The notes below the pieces were generated by a model. It did no database searches, had not been told where the DNA came from, and worked only from the letters and a program-made list of their open reading frames with translations. Below, piece by piece: positions 16,303-27,060 of a stretch of DNA of 64,000 bases. The first letter of the stretch is position 1; each line of letters starts with the position of its first letter. Location: assembly GCA_900468805.1 (NCBI GenBank), contig UEIF01000017.1:166917-230916 (forward strand), given 5' to 3'. The translations under genes and the position numbers were made by a program. Source of the DNA: Hyphomicrobiales bacterium. GTDB lineage: Bacteria > Pseudomonadota > Alphaproteobacteria > Rhizobiales > Rhizobiaceae.

Positions 16303-17193
16303 TCAGGCCTGTTGCGAGCGGCGGCGGGTCATTTCAGGCACAAGTTCGACTACAAGCATAGCGATAAACATCAGTGCGCAACCGACATAGCCGAGCGGCG
16401 GCATGCTCTCACCCAAAAGCAGTGCGGCGAGCGTGGCGCCGAACAGCGCCTCGGCGGAGAGGAAGATCGCTGCCTGTGACGGCGTGGTGTAGCGCTGGGC
16501 GACGACCTGCAGCACGAAGGCAACACCGGAAGAGAAGATGCCGACATAGAGGATTTCCGGTGCCGCCGCGCGAATGTCGGCCAGGCTGACCGGTTCGGAA
16601 ATGGCGGCGATGACGAGCGCGCAGACTGCCGTAACCGCAAACTGGGCGCTGGACAGGGCGAGCGGCCGGCCGGTTTCGCCAACCGTCGTTCCGGCAAGCG
16701 TGATCTGTATCGACCAGAAGACAGCGCAGACGACCGTCAGCAAGTCGCCTGTGGTCAGGGACGAGAGCTTGCCGCCCGACAGCATGTAGATGCCGCTGAC
16801 CGCCATGATGGCGCCCGGCCAGATGATCCAGTGCGGCGAGCGGCGCAGGAAGAAGACGGCAATCAGCGGCACGAAGATCACATAAAGACCGGTGATGAAG
16901 CTGGAATTGGTGACGGTCGTGGTCTGCAGGCCTATCTGCTGTGTCGACGCGCCGCCGAAGAGCGCCAGGCCGATCATCAGATAGAGACCGAGGTGTCTGC
17001 GGCTGGTTGCATCCTTTGCCTTGCGGGCTTCGATGAGCGTGAAAGGCAGGGTGGCGAGTGCAGCGATGGCGAAACGCAGGCCGATGAACCAGAACGGGCC
17101 GATCGCCTTCATTGCCGTCGACTGGGCGACGAAGCCTCCGCCCCAGATGGCGGCTGCAAGCAACAGAAGGAGGTTCGCCTGAATACGCGTCAT
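16303..17193 (-). CDS. EamA/DMT-family transporter
   Basis: A 296-aa membrane protein with ten predicted hydrophobic segments in two EamA repeats. The first begins LLLLLAAAIWGGGFVAQSTA and the second SLTTGDLLTVVCAVFWSIQI. Arg/Lys-rich loops (IEARKAKDATSRRH, the C-terminal RRRSQQ) give orientation. The family exports metabolites and amino acids; the substrate is unknown. I chose the ATG at 17193; a GTG two codons upstream is possible. Confidence 0.88.
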   Translation of the reverse strand: MTRIQANLLLLLAAAIWGGGFVAQSTAMKAIGPFWFIGLRFAIAALATLPFTLIEARKAKDATSRRHLGLYLMIGLALFGGASTQQIGLQTTTVTNSSFITGLYVIFVPLIAVFFLRRSPHWIIWPGAIMAVSGIYMLSGGKLSSLTTGDLLTVVCAVFWSIQITLAGTTVGETGRPLALSSAQFAVTAVCALVIAAISEPVSLADIRAAAPEILYVGIFSSGVAFVLQVVAQRYTTPSQAAIFLSAEALFGATLAALLLGESMPPLGYVGCALMFIAMLVVELVPEMTRRRSQQA

Positions 17194-17364
17194 TTCCACT
17201 CTCGATGTTGGGGAAGCGTCTAGGAGTTTTGTTCAGCGGTTAGCAGTTGCATTTCTTTTCGGCAAGGATGAGGCTCGTCCTTATGGTTCGGGGATGCGAA
17301 TGAGTGGAATTGGGATTTCTGCTGTTATGCTGGAACGCGCGGTCGCATCGCCCGAGGTCGCGAA

Positions 17365-17790
17365 ATGACGGCAGGATATTCCGGCACGCCGCTCTCGAAG
17401 AAACTGGGGCTGAAGCCTGGGCAGACGGCCCTGCTGATCAATGTTCCCGGGAGGCTAATTGAGATCGGCGGGTTCGACGGTTTTGCTTCGGTCGATCGCG
17501 CCTTGCCGGGAGTTGCTCAACGACAATTCGATTACATCCATGTCTTCGAAACGCAACGCGCGGTATTGGAAGAGTTGGCGGCGGCGCTGTTTTGCGTGGT
17601 CAGGCCTGACGGCATGATCTGGATCTCCTGGCCGAAGAAGAGTTCTGATGTGCCGACCAGCATCACTGAGGATGCGCTACGCGAAATCCTGCTGCCGACC
17701 GGACTTGTCGACGTCAAGGTCTGCGCCATCGACGAGACATGGTCGGGGTTGAAATTCATGATCCGCAGGGAATTGCGAGGCTCGCTTTAG
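17365..17790 (+). CDS. DUF3052-family protein
   Basis: A 141-aa protein matching DUF3052. It begins GYSGTPLSKKLGLKPGQTAL, has DYIHVFETQRAVLEELAAAL in the middle, and carries the typical GMIWISWPKKSS segment (DGxLWVSWPK pattern) followed by LVDVKVCAIDETWSGLKFM. The function is unknown; the fold resembles a small Rossmann-like domain. It is convergent with the sugar dehydrogenase gene, with a 4-bp overlap of the stop regions. Confidence 0.82.
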   Translation: MTAGYSGTPLSKKLGLKPGQTALLINVPGRLIEIGGFDGFASVDRALPGVAQRQFDYIHVFETQRAVLEELAAALFCVVRPDGMIWISWPKKSSDVPTSITEDALREILLPTGLVDVKVCAIDETWSGLKFMIRRELRGSL

Positions 17791-18935
17791 CCGGCCCGGT
17801 TATCGGCGCGAGAAACCCGGAGCAACTCGCCGTCATCCTCGTCGGTCACCATCAGGAGTGCCCCATCGGGGGCGACGATGACATCGCGGATGCGGCCATA
17901 ATTGCCTTCGAACATGCGCTCCTCGGCGGTGAAGGCGCCGCTCGCATCCCGCTGCATGCGCGACAGCAACTGGAACTTCAGGGCGGCGACGATGAAGTTG
18001 CCGTTCCATTCCGGAAACATCTTGCCGCGATAGATGGCGAGAGCGCCCGGAGCGATCGACGGATCCCAGTAGTGGAGGGGCTGTTCAAGTCCCTGCCTGG
18101 CGGTTCCTTCGCCGATCTTGGCGCCGGAATAGTCGCGGCCGTAGGTGATGATGGGCCAGCCGTAATTCTTGCCGGGCTCGGGATTGTTGATTTCGTCGCC
18201 GCCGCGCGCGCCATGCTCGACCGTGTAGAGCTTGCCGTCGGCGCTGTCGAAAGTGATGCCCTGCGGGTTGCGGTGGCCTTTGGACCAGATTTCCGGCAGG
18301 GCCTTGCGGCCGTCCTTGAAGGGGTTGTCGGCGGGTATGCTGCCATCGGCATTGAGGCGGACGATGGAGCCGGCGTCATCCTTCCAGTCCTGCGAACGGT
18401 CGCGGTTGCCGCGATCGCCGATGCTGATGAACAGCGAGCCATCGCCGGCGATCGCGATGCGCGAGCCGTACTGGATGTTGCCGCGGGTAAAGCGCCGCAT
18501 GGTGAAGATGGGCGTGACGTTCTCCAGGCTTTTTTCATCTGATGACAGCGTGGCGCTGAACACTTCCGTACCGGAACCTCTGTTGCTGGTGGTTGCTGCG
18601 GTCAGATAGAGTCTGCGGCTGGTGGCGAAATCCGGGGCAAGCGCGACATCCATGAGACCACCCTGACCGCGGGCGCTGACCTGGGGCACGCCGCTGACCG
18701 GGTCGGAGATCTTGCCGTCGCGGATAATGCGCAGCCGTCCCGGTCGCTCCGTGACGATATAGCTGCCGTCAGGCAGGACCTCGACTGCCCAAGGGTGTTC
18801 CAGTCCCTCGGCGAGCTTCTCGACACGAACCGAGACTTCCTGCGTCTTTACGATATCCCCGCTCTGGGCAAGGGCGGGACCTGCAAAGGTGGCGAGCAGC
18901 GCGGCAAAACGGAATGTCGAAATGGCGTCCATCAT
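17787..18935 (-). CDS. PQQ-dependent sugar dehydrogenase family (YliI/Asd-like), exported
   Basis: A 382-aa protein with a signal peptide (FAALLATFAGPALAQ) and a six-bladed beta-propeller of the glucose/sorbosone dehydrogenase family. Landmarks are LEHPWAVEVLPDGSYIVTER, GRLRIIRDG, GGLMDVALAPDF, the catalytic-type KGHRNPQGITF, EHGARGGDEIN and GKNYGWP. Members oxidise aldose sugars with PQQ in the periplasm. PQQ synthesis genes are not in this window. Two adjacent ATGs occur at the start (18935, 18932). It appears to be a single-gene unit. Confidence 0.88.
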   Translation of the reverse strand: MMDAISTFRFAALLATFAGPALAQSGDIVKTQEVSVRVEKLAEGLEHPWAVEVLPDGSYIVTERPGRLRIIRDGKISDPVSGVPQVSARGQGGLMDVALAPDFATSRRLYLTAATTSNRGSGTEVFSATLSSDEKSLENVTPIFTMRRFTRGNIQYGSRIAIAGDGSLFISIGDRGNRDRSQDWKDDAGSIVRLNADGSIPADNPFKDGRKALPEIWSKGHRNPQGITFDSADGKLYTVEHGARGGDEINNPEPGKNYGWPIITYGRDYSGAKIGEGTARQGLEQPLHYWDPSIAPGALAIYRGKMFPEWNGNFIVAALKFQLLSRMQRDASGAFTAEERMFEGNYGRIRDVIVAPDGALLMVTDEDDGELLRVSRADNRAG

Positions 18936-19041
18936 AATCCCCGTCGTCAATTCCATGAGAAGGTGGCGCGGGGCATGGGACGCTTCAACCGTATTGGGGA
19001 GCCCATAACGGTTTTGTGTTCTCGGGTTGAATGAGAGGAGG

Positions 19042-19374
19042 TCAGTTGGTCACACGGGGAGGGAAGCGGGTATCGAAGTCAGCATATTGCAGCTCCGCAC
19101 TCATCATCCTTTGTGTGACGAAGCCGGTGCGCTTCGCTTCAGCCTTCAGGAAAAGCCCGCAGCCGATCAGCGCCATGCCGTAGAAGGCAAGGCACACGAT
19201 GCCGACGGCGACCAGTTTCTCGATGATCGAAAGTCCGGGGAGGCGGGGTCTCTGCGGTGCTGTCGGCGTTTCGTGGGCCACCGCGGCAGCCATGGCAAGC
19301 TCCATGTAGGTCGGCAGCGGCTCGAACACGTCTTCATCATCGTTCCAGCTTGTCCGCCGCGATTTACCGGGCAT
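19042..19374 (-). CDS. Small single-pass membrane protein
   Basis: A 110-aa protein with a polar N-terminal half (MPGKSRRTSWNDDEDVFEPL), one strong membrane segment near residues 60-83 (VAVGIVCLAFYGMALIGCGL) and a short polar tail. I do not recognise the family. Its start overlaps the end of the upstream 99-aa membrane-protein gene by 11 bp, so the two are translationally linked. Confidence 0.6.
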   Translation of the reverse strand: MPGKSRRTSWNDDEDVFEPLPTYMELAMAAAVAHETPTAPQRPRLPGLSIIEKLVAVGIVCLAFYGMALIGCGLFLKAEAKRTGFVTQRMMSAELQYADFDTRFPPRVTN

Positions 19375-19663
19375 CGCGCTTGCCTCCGGAAACAACGAGA
19401 CCCTTGATGCGCCGCAGCCAGATGGCAAAACCGTTCGCGGCGACGAAAGCGGCAAAAAGTACAGTCAGGCCCTGGGTGATCGTCTGGTCGGCATGACTTG
19501 GCTGAAGGGCGCTGGAGGCCATGGCCGGTGCTGCTTCGGCGACTGAAAAGAGGCCGAACGTCGCAACGACGCAGCATGCAAAAGCAATGACTGCCACCAT
19601 CAGCGACAGGGAAACCCGGCTTGCGCGCAGGCGTCCCGCAGCGCGCTCGTCTTCCAGAAACAT
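19364..19663 (-). CDS. Small two-segment membrane protein
   Basis: A 99-aa protein with a charged start (FLEDERAAGRLRAS) and two hydrophobic segments (LMVAVIAFACCVVATFGLF and LTVLFAAFVAANGFAIWL), ending with a basic tail. No family was recognised. It overlaps the next small membrane-protein gene by 11 bp, which suggests the two products work together. Confidence 0.55.
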   Translation of the reverse strand: MFLEDERAAGRLRASRVSLSLMVAVIAFACCVVATFGLFSVAEAAPAMASSALQPSHADQTITQGLTVLFAAFVAANGFAIWLRRIKGLVVSGGKRDAR

Positions 19664-21251
<1,588 letters not shown>

Positions 21252-21273
21252 TCGGCGACTGCCAGTCTTATTG

Positions 21274-21306
21274 AAAAAGCCCGCCAAAGATGGTGGGCTT
21301 TTTATT
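21274..21306 (+). terminator. Rho-independent terminator after aatA
   Basis: AAAAAGCCCGCC pairs with GGTGGGCTTTTT (one G-T pair possible) around a short AAAGAT loop and ends in TTTTTATTTG, 22 bp after the stop codon. Confidence 0.88.
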
Positions 21307-21376
21307 TGCCTGACCTTCTGATTTAACGCGCTGCGAAAATGAATCCACTTGTCGCGTTAAGTCGCTGATTTCAGAT

Positions 21377-22471
21377 TCAAAGTCCGATCGCCGTCAGCAT
21401 GATGAAGGTGGCGAAGAGGATGAAATGGGTCATGCCTTCGATGGCATTCGTCTCGCCGTCGTTGAGGTTGATGGCGGCGGCAATCAGAGTAATCGCCACC
21501 ATCACGGTCTGCACCGGCGACATGGCCATGACGAAGGGCTGGCCGGTATAGAGCGCGATCGCTTCCATGACAGGTACGGTGAGAATGACGGTCGACAGCG
21601 AGGCGCCCATGGCGATGTTCACGGTCGCCTGCATGCGGTTGCGGAGTGCTGCCCGCAGCGCTGTCAGGATTTCCGGTGCGGCAGAGATTGCCGCAACGAC
21701 GATGGCGGTCACAGCGATCGGTGCGCCGGTGTCCCGCAGGCCCTCGGTCATGAAGCCCGACATGAATTCGGCAAGCGTGCCAATGATGACGACGCCGATG
21801 AGAATGATCGTGATCGAGGTCGCGACCGAACCTTCTTCATGGTGTTCGTCGGGATGTTCCTTTTGCCGTTCCGAGCGCGGATAGCTGTAGGAGAAGAAGT
21901 AACTGTGCTGACCGACCTGCATACGGAGGAACAGGCCATAGAGGGCGATCATCGCTATGATGGTGAAGCCGGAATAATAGTGCCATTTGTCATGAGGCAC
22001 GAATTCCGGAACGATCATCGAGATGCCCATGGCCGTCAGGATCATTACGCCATAGGTCTTGCCCGAGTTGTCGTTATAGGGCTGCTCGCCATGCTTCAGG
22101 CCACCGAGCAGAGCGGCAAGGCCAAGAATGCCGTTGATATCGAGCATGAGCGCCGAATAGATCGTGTCACGCACCAGGGTCGGCGAGCTATCCTCGCTGT
22201 TCATCATGATGGCGAGGATGATCACCTCAACGGCGACGGCCGAGAGTGTCAGGATCATAGTACCATAGGGATCGCCAACCTTGACGGCCAAGAGCTCGGC
22301 ATGGTGGGCGACGCGCATGGAGGCGAGAACGATGGTCGCAATCAGCGCCACCGCCGCAGCAAGAGCGATCCCCCTGCCGCCCTCCATCAGCGCATGTTCC
22401 AGCAGGTAGGCGATAACCGCGACGACTGCGGCCACGATCAGAAATTTTTCTTCTTTAAGGTGCAATGCCAT
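21377..22471 (-). CDS. ChaA-like calcium/sodium:proton exchanger
   Basis: A 364-aa membrane protein of the CaCA superfamily with about eleven hydrophobic segments in two halves. The alpha-repeat signatures are visible: the first is AVAVEVIILAIM and the second VAAISAAPEILTALRAALRN with GASLSTVILTVP. A His/Glu-rich acidic loop (HPDEHHEEG) lies between the halves, as in ChaA-type proteins. It should exchange Ca2+ or Na+/K+ for protons. The frame stays open far upstream, but MALHLKEEKFLIV at 22471 matches the usual start, with GGCGGA just before it. Confidence 0.85.
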   Translation of the reverse strand: MALHLKEEKFLIVAAVVAVIAYLLEHALMEGGRGIALAAAVALIATIVLASMRVAHHAELLAVKVGDPYGTMILTLSAVAVEVIILAIMMNSEDSSPTLVRDTIYSALMLDINGILGLAALLGGLKHGEQPYNDNSGKTYGVMILTAMGISMIVPEFVPHDKWHYYSGFTIIAMIALYGLFLRMQVGQHSYFFSYSYPRSERQKEHPDEHHEEGSVATSITIILIGVVIIGTLAEFMSGFMTEGLRDTGAPIAVTAIVVAAISAAPEILTALRAALRNRMQATVNIAMGASLSTVILTVPVMEAIALYTGQPFVMAMSPVQTVMVAITLIAAAINLNDGETNAIEGMTHFILFATFIMLTAIGL

Positions 22472-22708
22472 TTCCGCCACCAGTGCCGATTTTGATTCTT
22501 CTGCGAAATCTAGGCCGATGTATTTTCTTCGCAAGCACACCCGTGGTCGATGAAATTTGCAGTCTTCAGCGTTTAATGGAATACTGCCTGTCATACGGCA
22601 GCCGGCAAACAGATCGCGGCGTCCTCGAAATCTTCTCAAGCGACCCGCGCTGGAACCGGAGCCGATCCGGAAGCGGACGGATGCGCAAGAAGAAGAGGAG
22701 AGACATGC

Positions 22709-22990
22709 ATGGTCAAGGTGGTCTACGAAGTCGTGCCGCATGACGGCGGCTGGGCCTACAAGCTCGGAGACGTCTATTCCGAAGCATTTCCGTCCCATGC
22801 CGAAGCGCTGGAGGCTGCCCGTATCGTCGCGGCCGAGCAGCAGGTCGGCGGCGATTCCGCCGAGATCAGCTGGCAGGACGCCCAAGGCAAGTGGCATGAG
22901 GAATATGCCGAAGGCGGTGATCGTCCGGAAACAGAGGTCGTGGACGGGGTTTCGAAGAGCCACCCCCCCGAGGTTTCGCCCGAGCCCTGA
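22709..22990 (+). CDS. DUF2188-type small protein
   Basis: A 93-aa soluble acidic protein. The N-terminal half (YEVVPHDGGWAYKLGDVYSE, then FPSHAEALEAARIVAAEQQ) matches the DUF2188 pattern of a small strand-helix unit seen in proteins of unknown role. The C-terminus is Pro/Glu-rich. An AAGAGGAGAGA stretch gives a good ribosome site. It is divergent from the exchanger gene. Confidence 0.75.
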   Translation: MVKVVYEVVPHDGGWAYKLGDVYSEAFPSHAEALEAARIVAAEQQVGGDSAEISWQDAQGKWHEEYAEGGDRPETEVVDGVSKSHPPEVSPEP

Positions 22991-23027
22991 TAGTGTCGTC
23001 GGCCTTGCGGCCTCATCGGATGTGTTG

Positions 23028-23936
23028 TCAGACGCGCGCTTCCGTGCATGACCTGATATAGTTCAGCAGCCCCTTCACCAGCGCGTCGAAGGTGACGCGG
23101 CAGCGGGGAGCGGTCTTGAGGCTCTCGTGCATCGCGACCCATGTGCCGAGCGGGATTTCGAATTCTTCAGCCAGAATGTGGACGAGATCGGGGTTCGGAC
23201 GGACAAGTCCCGTCTGGCAGATACCAATGCCTATACCGGCGCGGATGGCGGCCAGATGCGCGAGATGGTTGCTGGTGCGGAAGGCATAGGTGAGTTCATC
23301 TGCCAGCGGGTAGAGTTTGCGCATCATGCGGATATAGGCCGTCTGCCGGTCGAAGCCGATGAGGCGATGGCCGGCGAGCTCGGACATGGTCTGAGGCGTG
23401 CCGTGGCGCTCCAGATAATGGCGATGCGCGTGAAAGCCGAGCGGGATATCGCCGATGCGGCGCACCAGCAGCGCATCCTGCTGTGGCTCGGCCATGCGCA
23501 CGGCAATGTCCGCTTCGCGATTCATGAGGTCTTCCAGCGTATCGGAGGCCGACAGCTCCACCTGCAATCCGGGATATGCTTCCTGCAGATCGGCGATGAT
23601 CGGCGGCAGCACTTCGATGCCCATCACCTCGCTGGCGCTGATGCGCACGGTGCCTTCCACCGTGTCGCGCCGGCTGGATGCCGTGCGCAGAAGTGCAGCG
23701 GCTGTTGTCGCCAGTGTTTCCGCATAGGGTTGCAGATCGAGCGCCACGTCGGTCGGCAGCAGGCCGTTTGACGAGCGGATGAAAAGCTCGGCGCCGACCG
23801 CTTCTTCCAGAGCATCAATATGGCGACCGATCGTCGGCTGCGTCAGACCGAGCTCGCGAGCCGCAGCCGAAAGCGATCCGTGGCGGAGTACGGTGAGAAA
23901 GGAGCGGTAGAAATCCCAGCTTGGTTCGGTGTCCAT
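23028..23936 (-). CDS. LysR-family regulator
   Basis: A 302-aa LysR-type regulator. The winged helix (FLTVLRHGSLSAAARELGLT, then IGRHIDALEEAVGAELF) occupies residues 1-65; the effector-binding domain follows (VEGTVRISASEVMG onwards). I used the ATG at 23936 (MDTEPSWDFYRSFL), although the frame extends to 24008. It is divergent from the epimerase-like gene at 24026 with 89 bp between them, so it probably controls that gene. The effector is unknown. Confidence 0.9.
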   Translation of the reverse strand: MDTEPSWDFYRSFLTVLRHGSLSAAARELGLTQPTIGRHIDALEEAVGAELFIRSSNGLLPTDVALDLQPYAETLATTAAALLRTASSRRDTVEGTVRISASEVMGIEVLPPIIADLQEAYPGLQVELSASDTLEDLMNREADIAVRMAEPQQDALLVRRIGDIPLGFHAHRHYLERHGTPQTMSELAGHRLIGFDRQTAYIRMMRKLYPLADELTYAFRTSNHLAHLAAIRAGIGIGICQTGLVRPNPDLVHILAEEFEIPLGTWVAMHESLKTAPRCRVTFDALVKGLLNYIRSCTEARV

Positions 23937-24025
23937 ATAATTATGTATAGCTATGCAACTTATTTCGTCAATTTTGTTTATCTGCGTATGGACGCATAGT
24001 CGTCTCATCGAACAAGGAGATGATC

Positions 24026-25045
24026 ATGAGCAGCGAATATCAGGACAGGAAGCTGGCGCTTGTTCTCGGCGCTACCGGCGGCATAGGCGGCGCCGTCGCC
24101 CGCAAGCTGCGCGCGCGCGGCTGGAAGGTGAGGGCGCTCAACCGAAACGCTGCGAAGGGGAGTGAGCAGGGCTTCGAGTGGGTGCAGGGCGACGCGATGA
24201 ACGCGGCCGATGTGCGCAAGGCCGCGGAGGGTGCAAGCCTGATCGTCCATGCCGTCAATCCGCCAGGCTATCGCGACTGGGAGAAGCTGGTTCTGCCGAT
24301 GCTGGACAATACGATTGCCGCGGCCCGCGCCGTCGGCGCTCGCATCGTGCTGCCGGGCACGGTCTATAATTTCGGGCCGGATGCCTTCGGCGTCGTGACC
24401 GAGGACAGCCCGCAGCATCCGGTGACGAAGAAGGGCAAGATCCGTGTCGAGATGGAGAAGCGATTGAAGGCAGCTTCTGAAACCGGCATCGGTGTCATCG
24501 TGGTGCGGGCAGGGGATTTCTTCGGACCCGGCGCCACGGGCAACAGCTGGTTCTCCGCCGCTTTCGCCACGCCGGGCAAGCCTGTTGGTACCATCAAAAA
24601 TCCGGCAATGCCCGGCATCGGGCACCAATGGGCCTATCTGCCCGACGTCGCCGAGACGATGGTGCAGCTCGTCGAGCGGGCCGAGCGCCTGCCGGCTTTC
24701 GCCTGCTATCACATGAACGGCTTCTGGGATGGCGATGGTCGGCAAATGGCGGAGGCGGTCAGGCGCGTTGCCGGCGGCAAGGCGAGGATCGGCCGTTTTC
24801 CGTGGTTCATCGTGCCGCTGCTTGCTCCCTTCATGACTGTCATGCATGAATTGAAGGAGATGCGTTATCTCTGGAAAGTATCGCTGCGCATGAGAAACGA
24901 CAAGCTGGCCGCCGAACTCGGAACCGAGCCGCACACTCCCATCGACGAGGCCGTTCGGGCGACGCTTATCGCACAGGGATCCCTGCCGGAGGCACGTTCA
25001 ACGACGACGGCGGCGCTTCTCTCCCATGGCGAGAAGGCAAGTTAA
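24026..25045 (+). CDS. NAD(P)-dependent epimerase/dehydratase-like (atypical SDR)
   Basis: A 339-aa extended/atypical SDR. The nucleotide motif LVLGATGGIGGAVARKL is N-terminal and followed by VRALNRN. A VHAVNPPGYRDWEK stretch and LPGTVYNFGPDAF match NAD-dependent epimerase-type proteins. No clear Y-x-x-x-K is seen, so the reaction is uncertain. An AAGGAG lies 6 bp before the ATG at 24026; another ATG at 24020 is too close to it. It is divergent from a LysR gene, its likely regulator, and overlaps the convergent kinase gene by 4 bp. Confidence 0.82.
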   Translation: MSSEYQDRKLALVLGATGGIGGAVARKLRARGWKVRALNRNAAKGSEQGFEWVQGDAMNAADVRKAAEGASLIVHAVNPPGYRDWEKLVLPMLDNTIAAARAVGARIVLPGTVYNFGPDAFGVVTEDSPQHPVTKKGKIRVEMEKRLKAASETGIGVIVVRAGDFFGPGATGNSWFSAAFATPGKPVGTIKNPAMPGIGHQWAYLPDVAETMVQLVERAERLPAFACYHMNGFWDGDGRQMAEAVRRVAGGKARIGRFPWFIVPLLAPFMTVMHELKEMRYLWKVSLRMRNDKLAAELGTEPHTPIDEAVRATLIAQGSLPEARSTTTAALLSHGEKAS

Positions 25046-25848
25046 GCGAGTTCGGCAAGCGCGATGCGGGCGACCTTCAGAGGCTTTTCCGCCGAGACGT
25101 GGTCATCATCTTCGAGGAACCAGGCGGCGGAAAGGCCGGAATAGGCGACGATCCACTTGAGCAGCCTTGATGGCTCGATATCGGCCCCCTCGGAGACGAT
25201 CGGAAGCTGACGCCTCAGACGGGCAGGATCCGTTGTGGTCGGCAGGTCTTCGTTGGCGAAGATATTGGCAAAGTCGTAGCCACGTTCGCCATAAAGACGC
25301 TTGGGATCGATCGCCAGCCAGCCCCGTTCGCCGAAGTCGAGGATGTTGCGGTGGTGGATGTCGCCGTGAAGAATGCTGAGCTGCTGCGGATCGGCCAGCA
25401 GGGCGCTTGCGATCTTCCAGCACTCGGCAAAGGTGCCGCCGTGGGTGAGTGCAGCTGGCTCCAGATCGCGGAACCAGCGCTTTAACGGCGTAGAGTCGTG
25501 AAGGGGTGTCGGGCGCGGCGTATGCAGCTTTGCCGCTGTGCGGACCATGATGCGGCTTGCCTCGTCATCCTCGCCCTTCATTGCCATCTGCAGCAGCGAG
25601 CGTTTATCCGCAGCGCGTTCCAGCAGCACCGCGTCATCCTCCTGGGCATAGACGTGAGCCGCGCCATCGCCGTTCCACCACTGCATCAGCAATGCGCCTT
25701 CGCGCTCGCTGCTGTGGGTTGCGACTTTCAGCATGGCTCTATTGTCCCGCCAGATGACCGGCAGGAGGCGGCTTGAATGGGTGATGATGGGTTCGCCGTC
25801 TGTTGTCAGCGACCAGCGTTCGAGATAGGGCGAGAACATGAGCCGCAT
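25042..25848 (-). CDS. APH-fold kinase, streptomycin 6-phosphotransferase-like
   Basis: A 268-aa kinase of the APH(6)/hydroxyurea-resistance family. The catalytic loop reads LSILHGDIHHRNILDF, with the metal-binding WLAIDPKRLYGERGYD after it; these are the Brenner-type HGDxHxxN and IDPK motifs. Chromosomal members occur widely and often act on unknown small molecules, so streptomycin resistance cannot be concluded. A second ATG lies three codons in. It shares stop-region bases with the epimerase-like gene. Confidence 0.85.
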   Translation of the reverse strand: MRLMFSPYLERWSLTTDGEPIITHSSRLLPVIWRDNRAMLKVATHSSEREGALLMQWWNGDGAAHVYAQEDDAVLLERAADKRSLLQMAMKGEDDEASRIMVRTAAKLHTPRPTPLHDSTPLKRWFRDLEPAALTHGGTFAECWKIASALLADPQQLSILHGDIHHRNILDFGERGWLAIDPKRLYGERGYDFANIFANEDLPTTTDPARLRRQLPIVSEGADIEPSRLLKWIVAYSGLSAAWFLEDDDHVSAEKPLKVARIALAELA

Positions 25849-25871
25849 GCTAGCGGTGACTCGCAGAAATG

Positions 25872-25897
25872 GAAATCCCGCCGGATGGCGGGATTTC
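25872..25897. terminator. Hairpin terminator beyond the OYE gene
   Basis: GAAATCCCGCC pairs perfectly with GGCGGGATTTC around a GGAT loop. It sits between the end of the leftward ArsR-MFS-OYE operon (25911) and the start of the leftward kinase gene. It most likely terminates the operon. Confidence 0.75.
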
Positions 25898-25910
25898 GTT
25901 TCGTGAAAGA

Positions 25911-27035
25911 TCAGGCGACCTTTTCGAGCAGCGGATAGTCAATATAGCCCTTGGCGCCGCCACCGTAGAAAGTGGACTGATCCGGCGTGTTGAGCGGCAG
26001 GTTCTTTTCCAGACGCTCGACGAGGTCAGGATTGGAGATGAAGGGCTTGCCGAAGGCGACGAGATCGGCCTTGCCGGTTTCGACGGTTTCGATCGCCATA
26101 TCCCTGACGTAGCCGTTGTTGACCATCCAGGCAGCCTTGCCGCCGGCCTTTTCATAGGCAGCGCGCAGCGCCTTGTAGTCGAAGGACGGGTTGTCGCCCT
26201 GGCGATAATCGCGCTCGCCTCCGGTCTGGCCTTCCACGACGTGGATATAGGCCAGATCGTACTTGGCGAGGCCTTCGATAACATGGGTGAAGAGCGCCTG
26301 CGGGTTGGAATCATAGGATTCGCCCGAGGGCGTGACTGGCGAAATGCGGATTGCGGTGCGGCGAGCGCCGATTTCCCTGGTTACTGCTTCGACGACCTGG
26401 AAAGTGAAGCGGGTGCGGTTTTCGATCGAGCCGCCATATTCGTCGGTGCGGTCGTTGACGCCGTCGCGCATGAACTGATCGAGCAGATAGCCGTTGGCAC
26501 CGTGGATCTCGACACCATCAAAGCCAGCATCGATCGCAGCACGGGCCGCCTTGCGATAATCCTCGATGATGCCGGGGATTTCGGAGGCCTCGAGCGCGCG
26601 GGGCTCGGAAGTATCGGCGAAGGCGCCGGTGCCATCAGCGTTGACGAGATAGGTCTTCGCCTTGGCGACACGGTTCGTCGAGGAGACCGGCTTGCCGTTA
26701 TCAGGCTGCAGCGTGGTGTGGGAAATACGGCCGACGTGCCACATCTGCACGACGATCTTGCCGCCTTCGGCATGGACTGCATCCGTCACGCGCTTCCAGC
26801 CGTCGAGTGCTTCCTTGCTGTAGAGGCCGGGAACATCGGCATAACCCTGGCCCTGATGCGTGATGGCGGTCGCCTCGGTGATGATGAGGCCGGCACTGGC
26901 GCGCTGGCTATAATATTCGACGTTCACGTCATTCGGTATTGCGCCCGGCGAGCGGTTACGGGTGAGCGGCGCCATGACGATATGGTTCTTGAGGGCAATA
27001 TCGCCGATCTGCGTCGGCTGGAAAAGCTTGGCCAT
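25911..27035 (-). CDS. Old yellow enzyme family alkene reductase (NemA-like)
   Basis: A 374-aa FMN-dependent TIM-barrel reductase. Landmarks are KNHIVMAPLTRNRSPG, YYSQRASAGLIITEATAI, QMWHVGRISH, the substrate-binding His/Asn in GVEIHGANGYLLDQFMRDG, RTDEYGGSIENR and the C-terminal FGKPFISNPDLVERL. It reduces activated C=C bonds of enones and nitro compounds with NAD(P)H. The start at 27035 (MAKLFQPTQIGD) has AAAGGA upstream. It is the third gene of an arsR-MFS-OYE operon, so response to electrophilic compounds is a reasonable inference. Confidence 0.93.
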   Translation of the reverse strand: MAKLFQPTQIGDIALKNHIVMAPLTRNRSPGAIPNDVNVEYYSQRASAGLIITEATAITHQGQGYADVPGLYSKEALDGWKRVTDAVHAEGGKIVVQMWHVGRISHTTLQPDNGKPVSSTNRVAKAKTYLVNADGTGAFADTSEPRALEASEIPGIIEDYRKAARAAIDAGFDGVEIHGANGYLLDQFMRDGVNDRTDEYGGSIENRTRFTFQVVEAVTREIGARRTAIRISPVTPSGESYDSNPQALFTHVIEGLAKYDLAYIHVVEGQTGGERDYRQGDNPSFDYKALRAAYEKAGGKAAWMVNNGYVRDMAIETVETGKADLVAFGKPFISNPDLVERLEKNLPLNTPDQSTFYGGGAKGYIDYPLLEKVA

Positions 27036-27060
27036 GAAAGGTCCTTTCTTCTTGGGGGGA

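Noticed and set aside
25042..25848. Acquired streptomycin-resistance gene
   Set aside because: The kinase fold fits, but codon use and setting look chromosomal and no mobile element is near; substrate is unknown.
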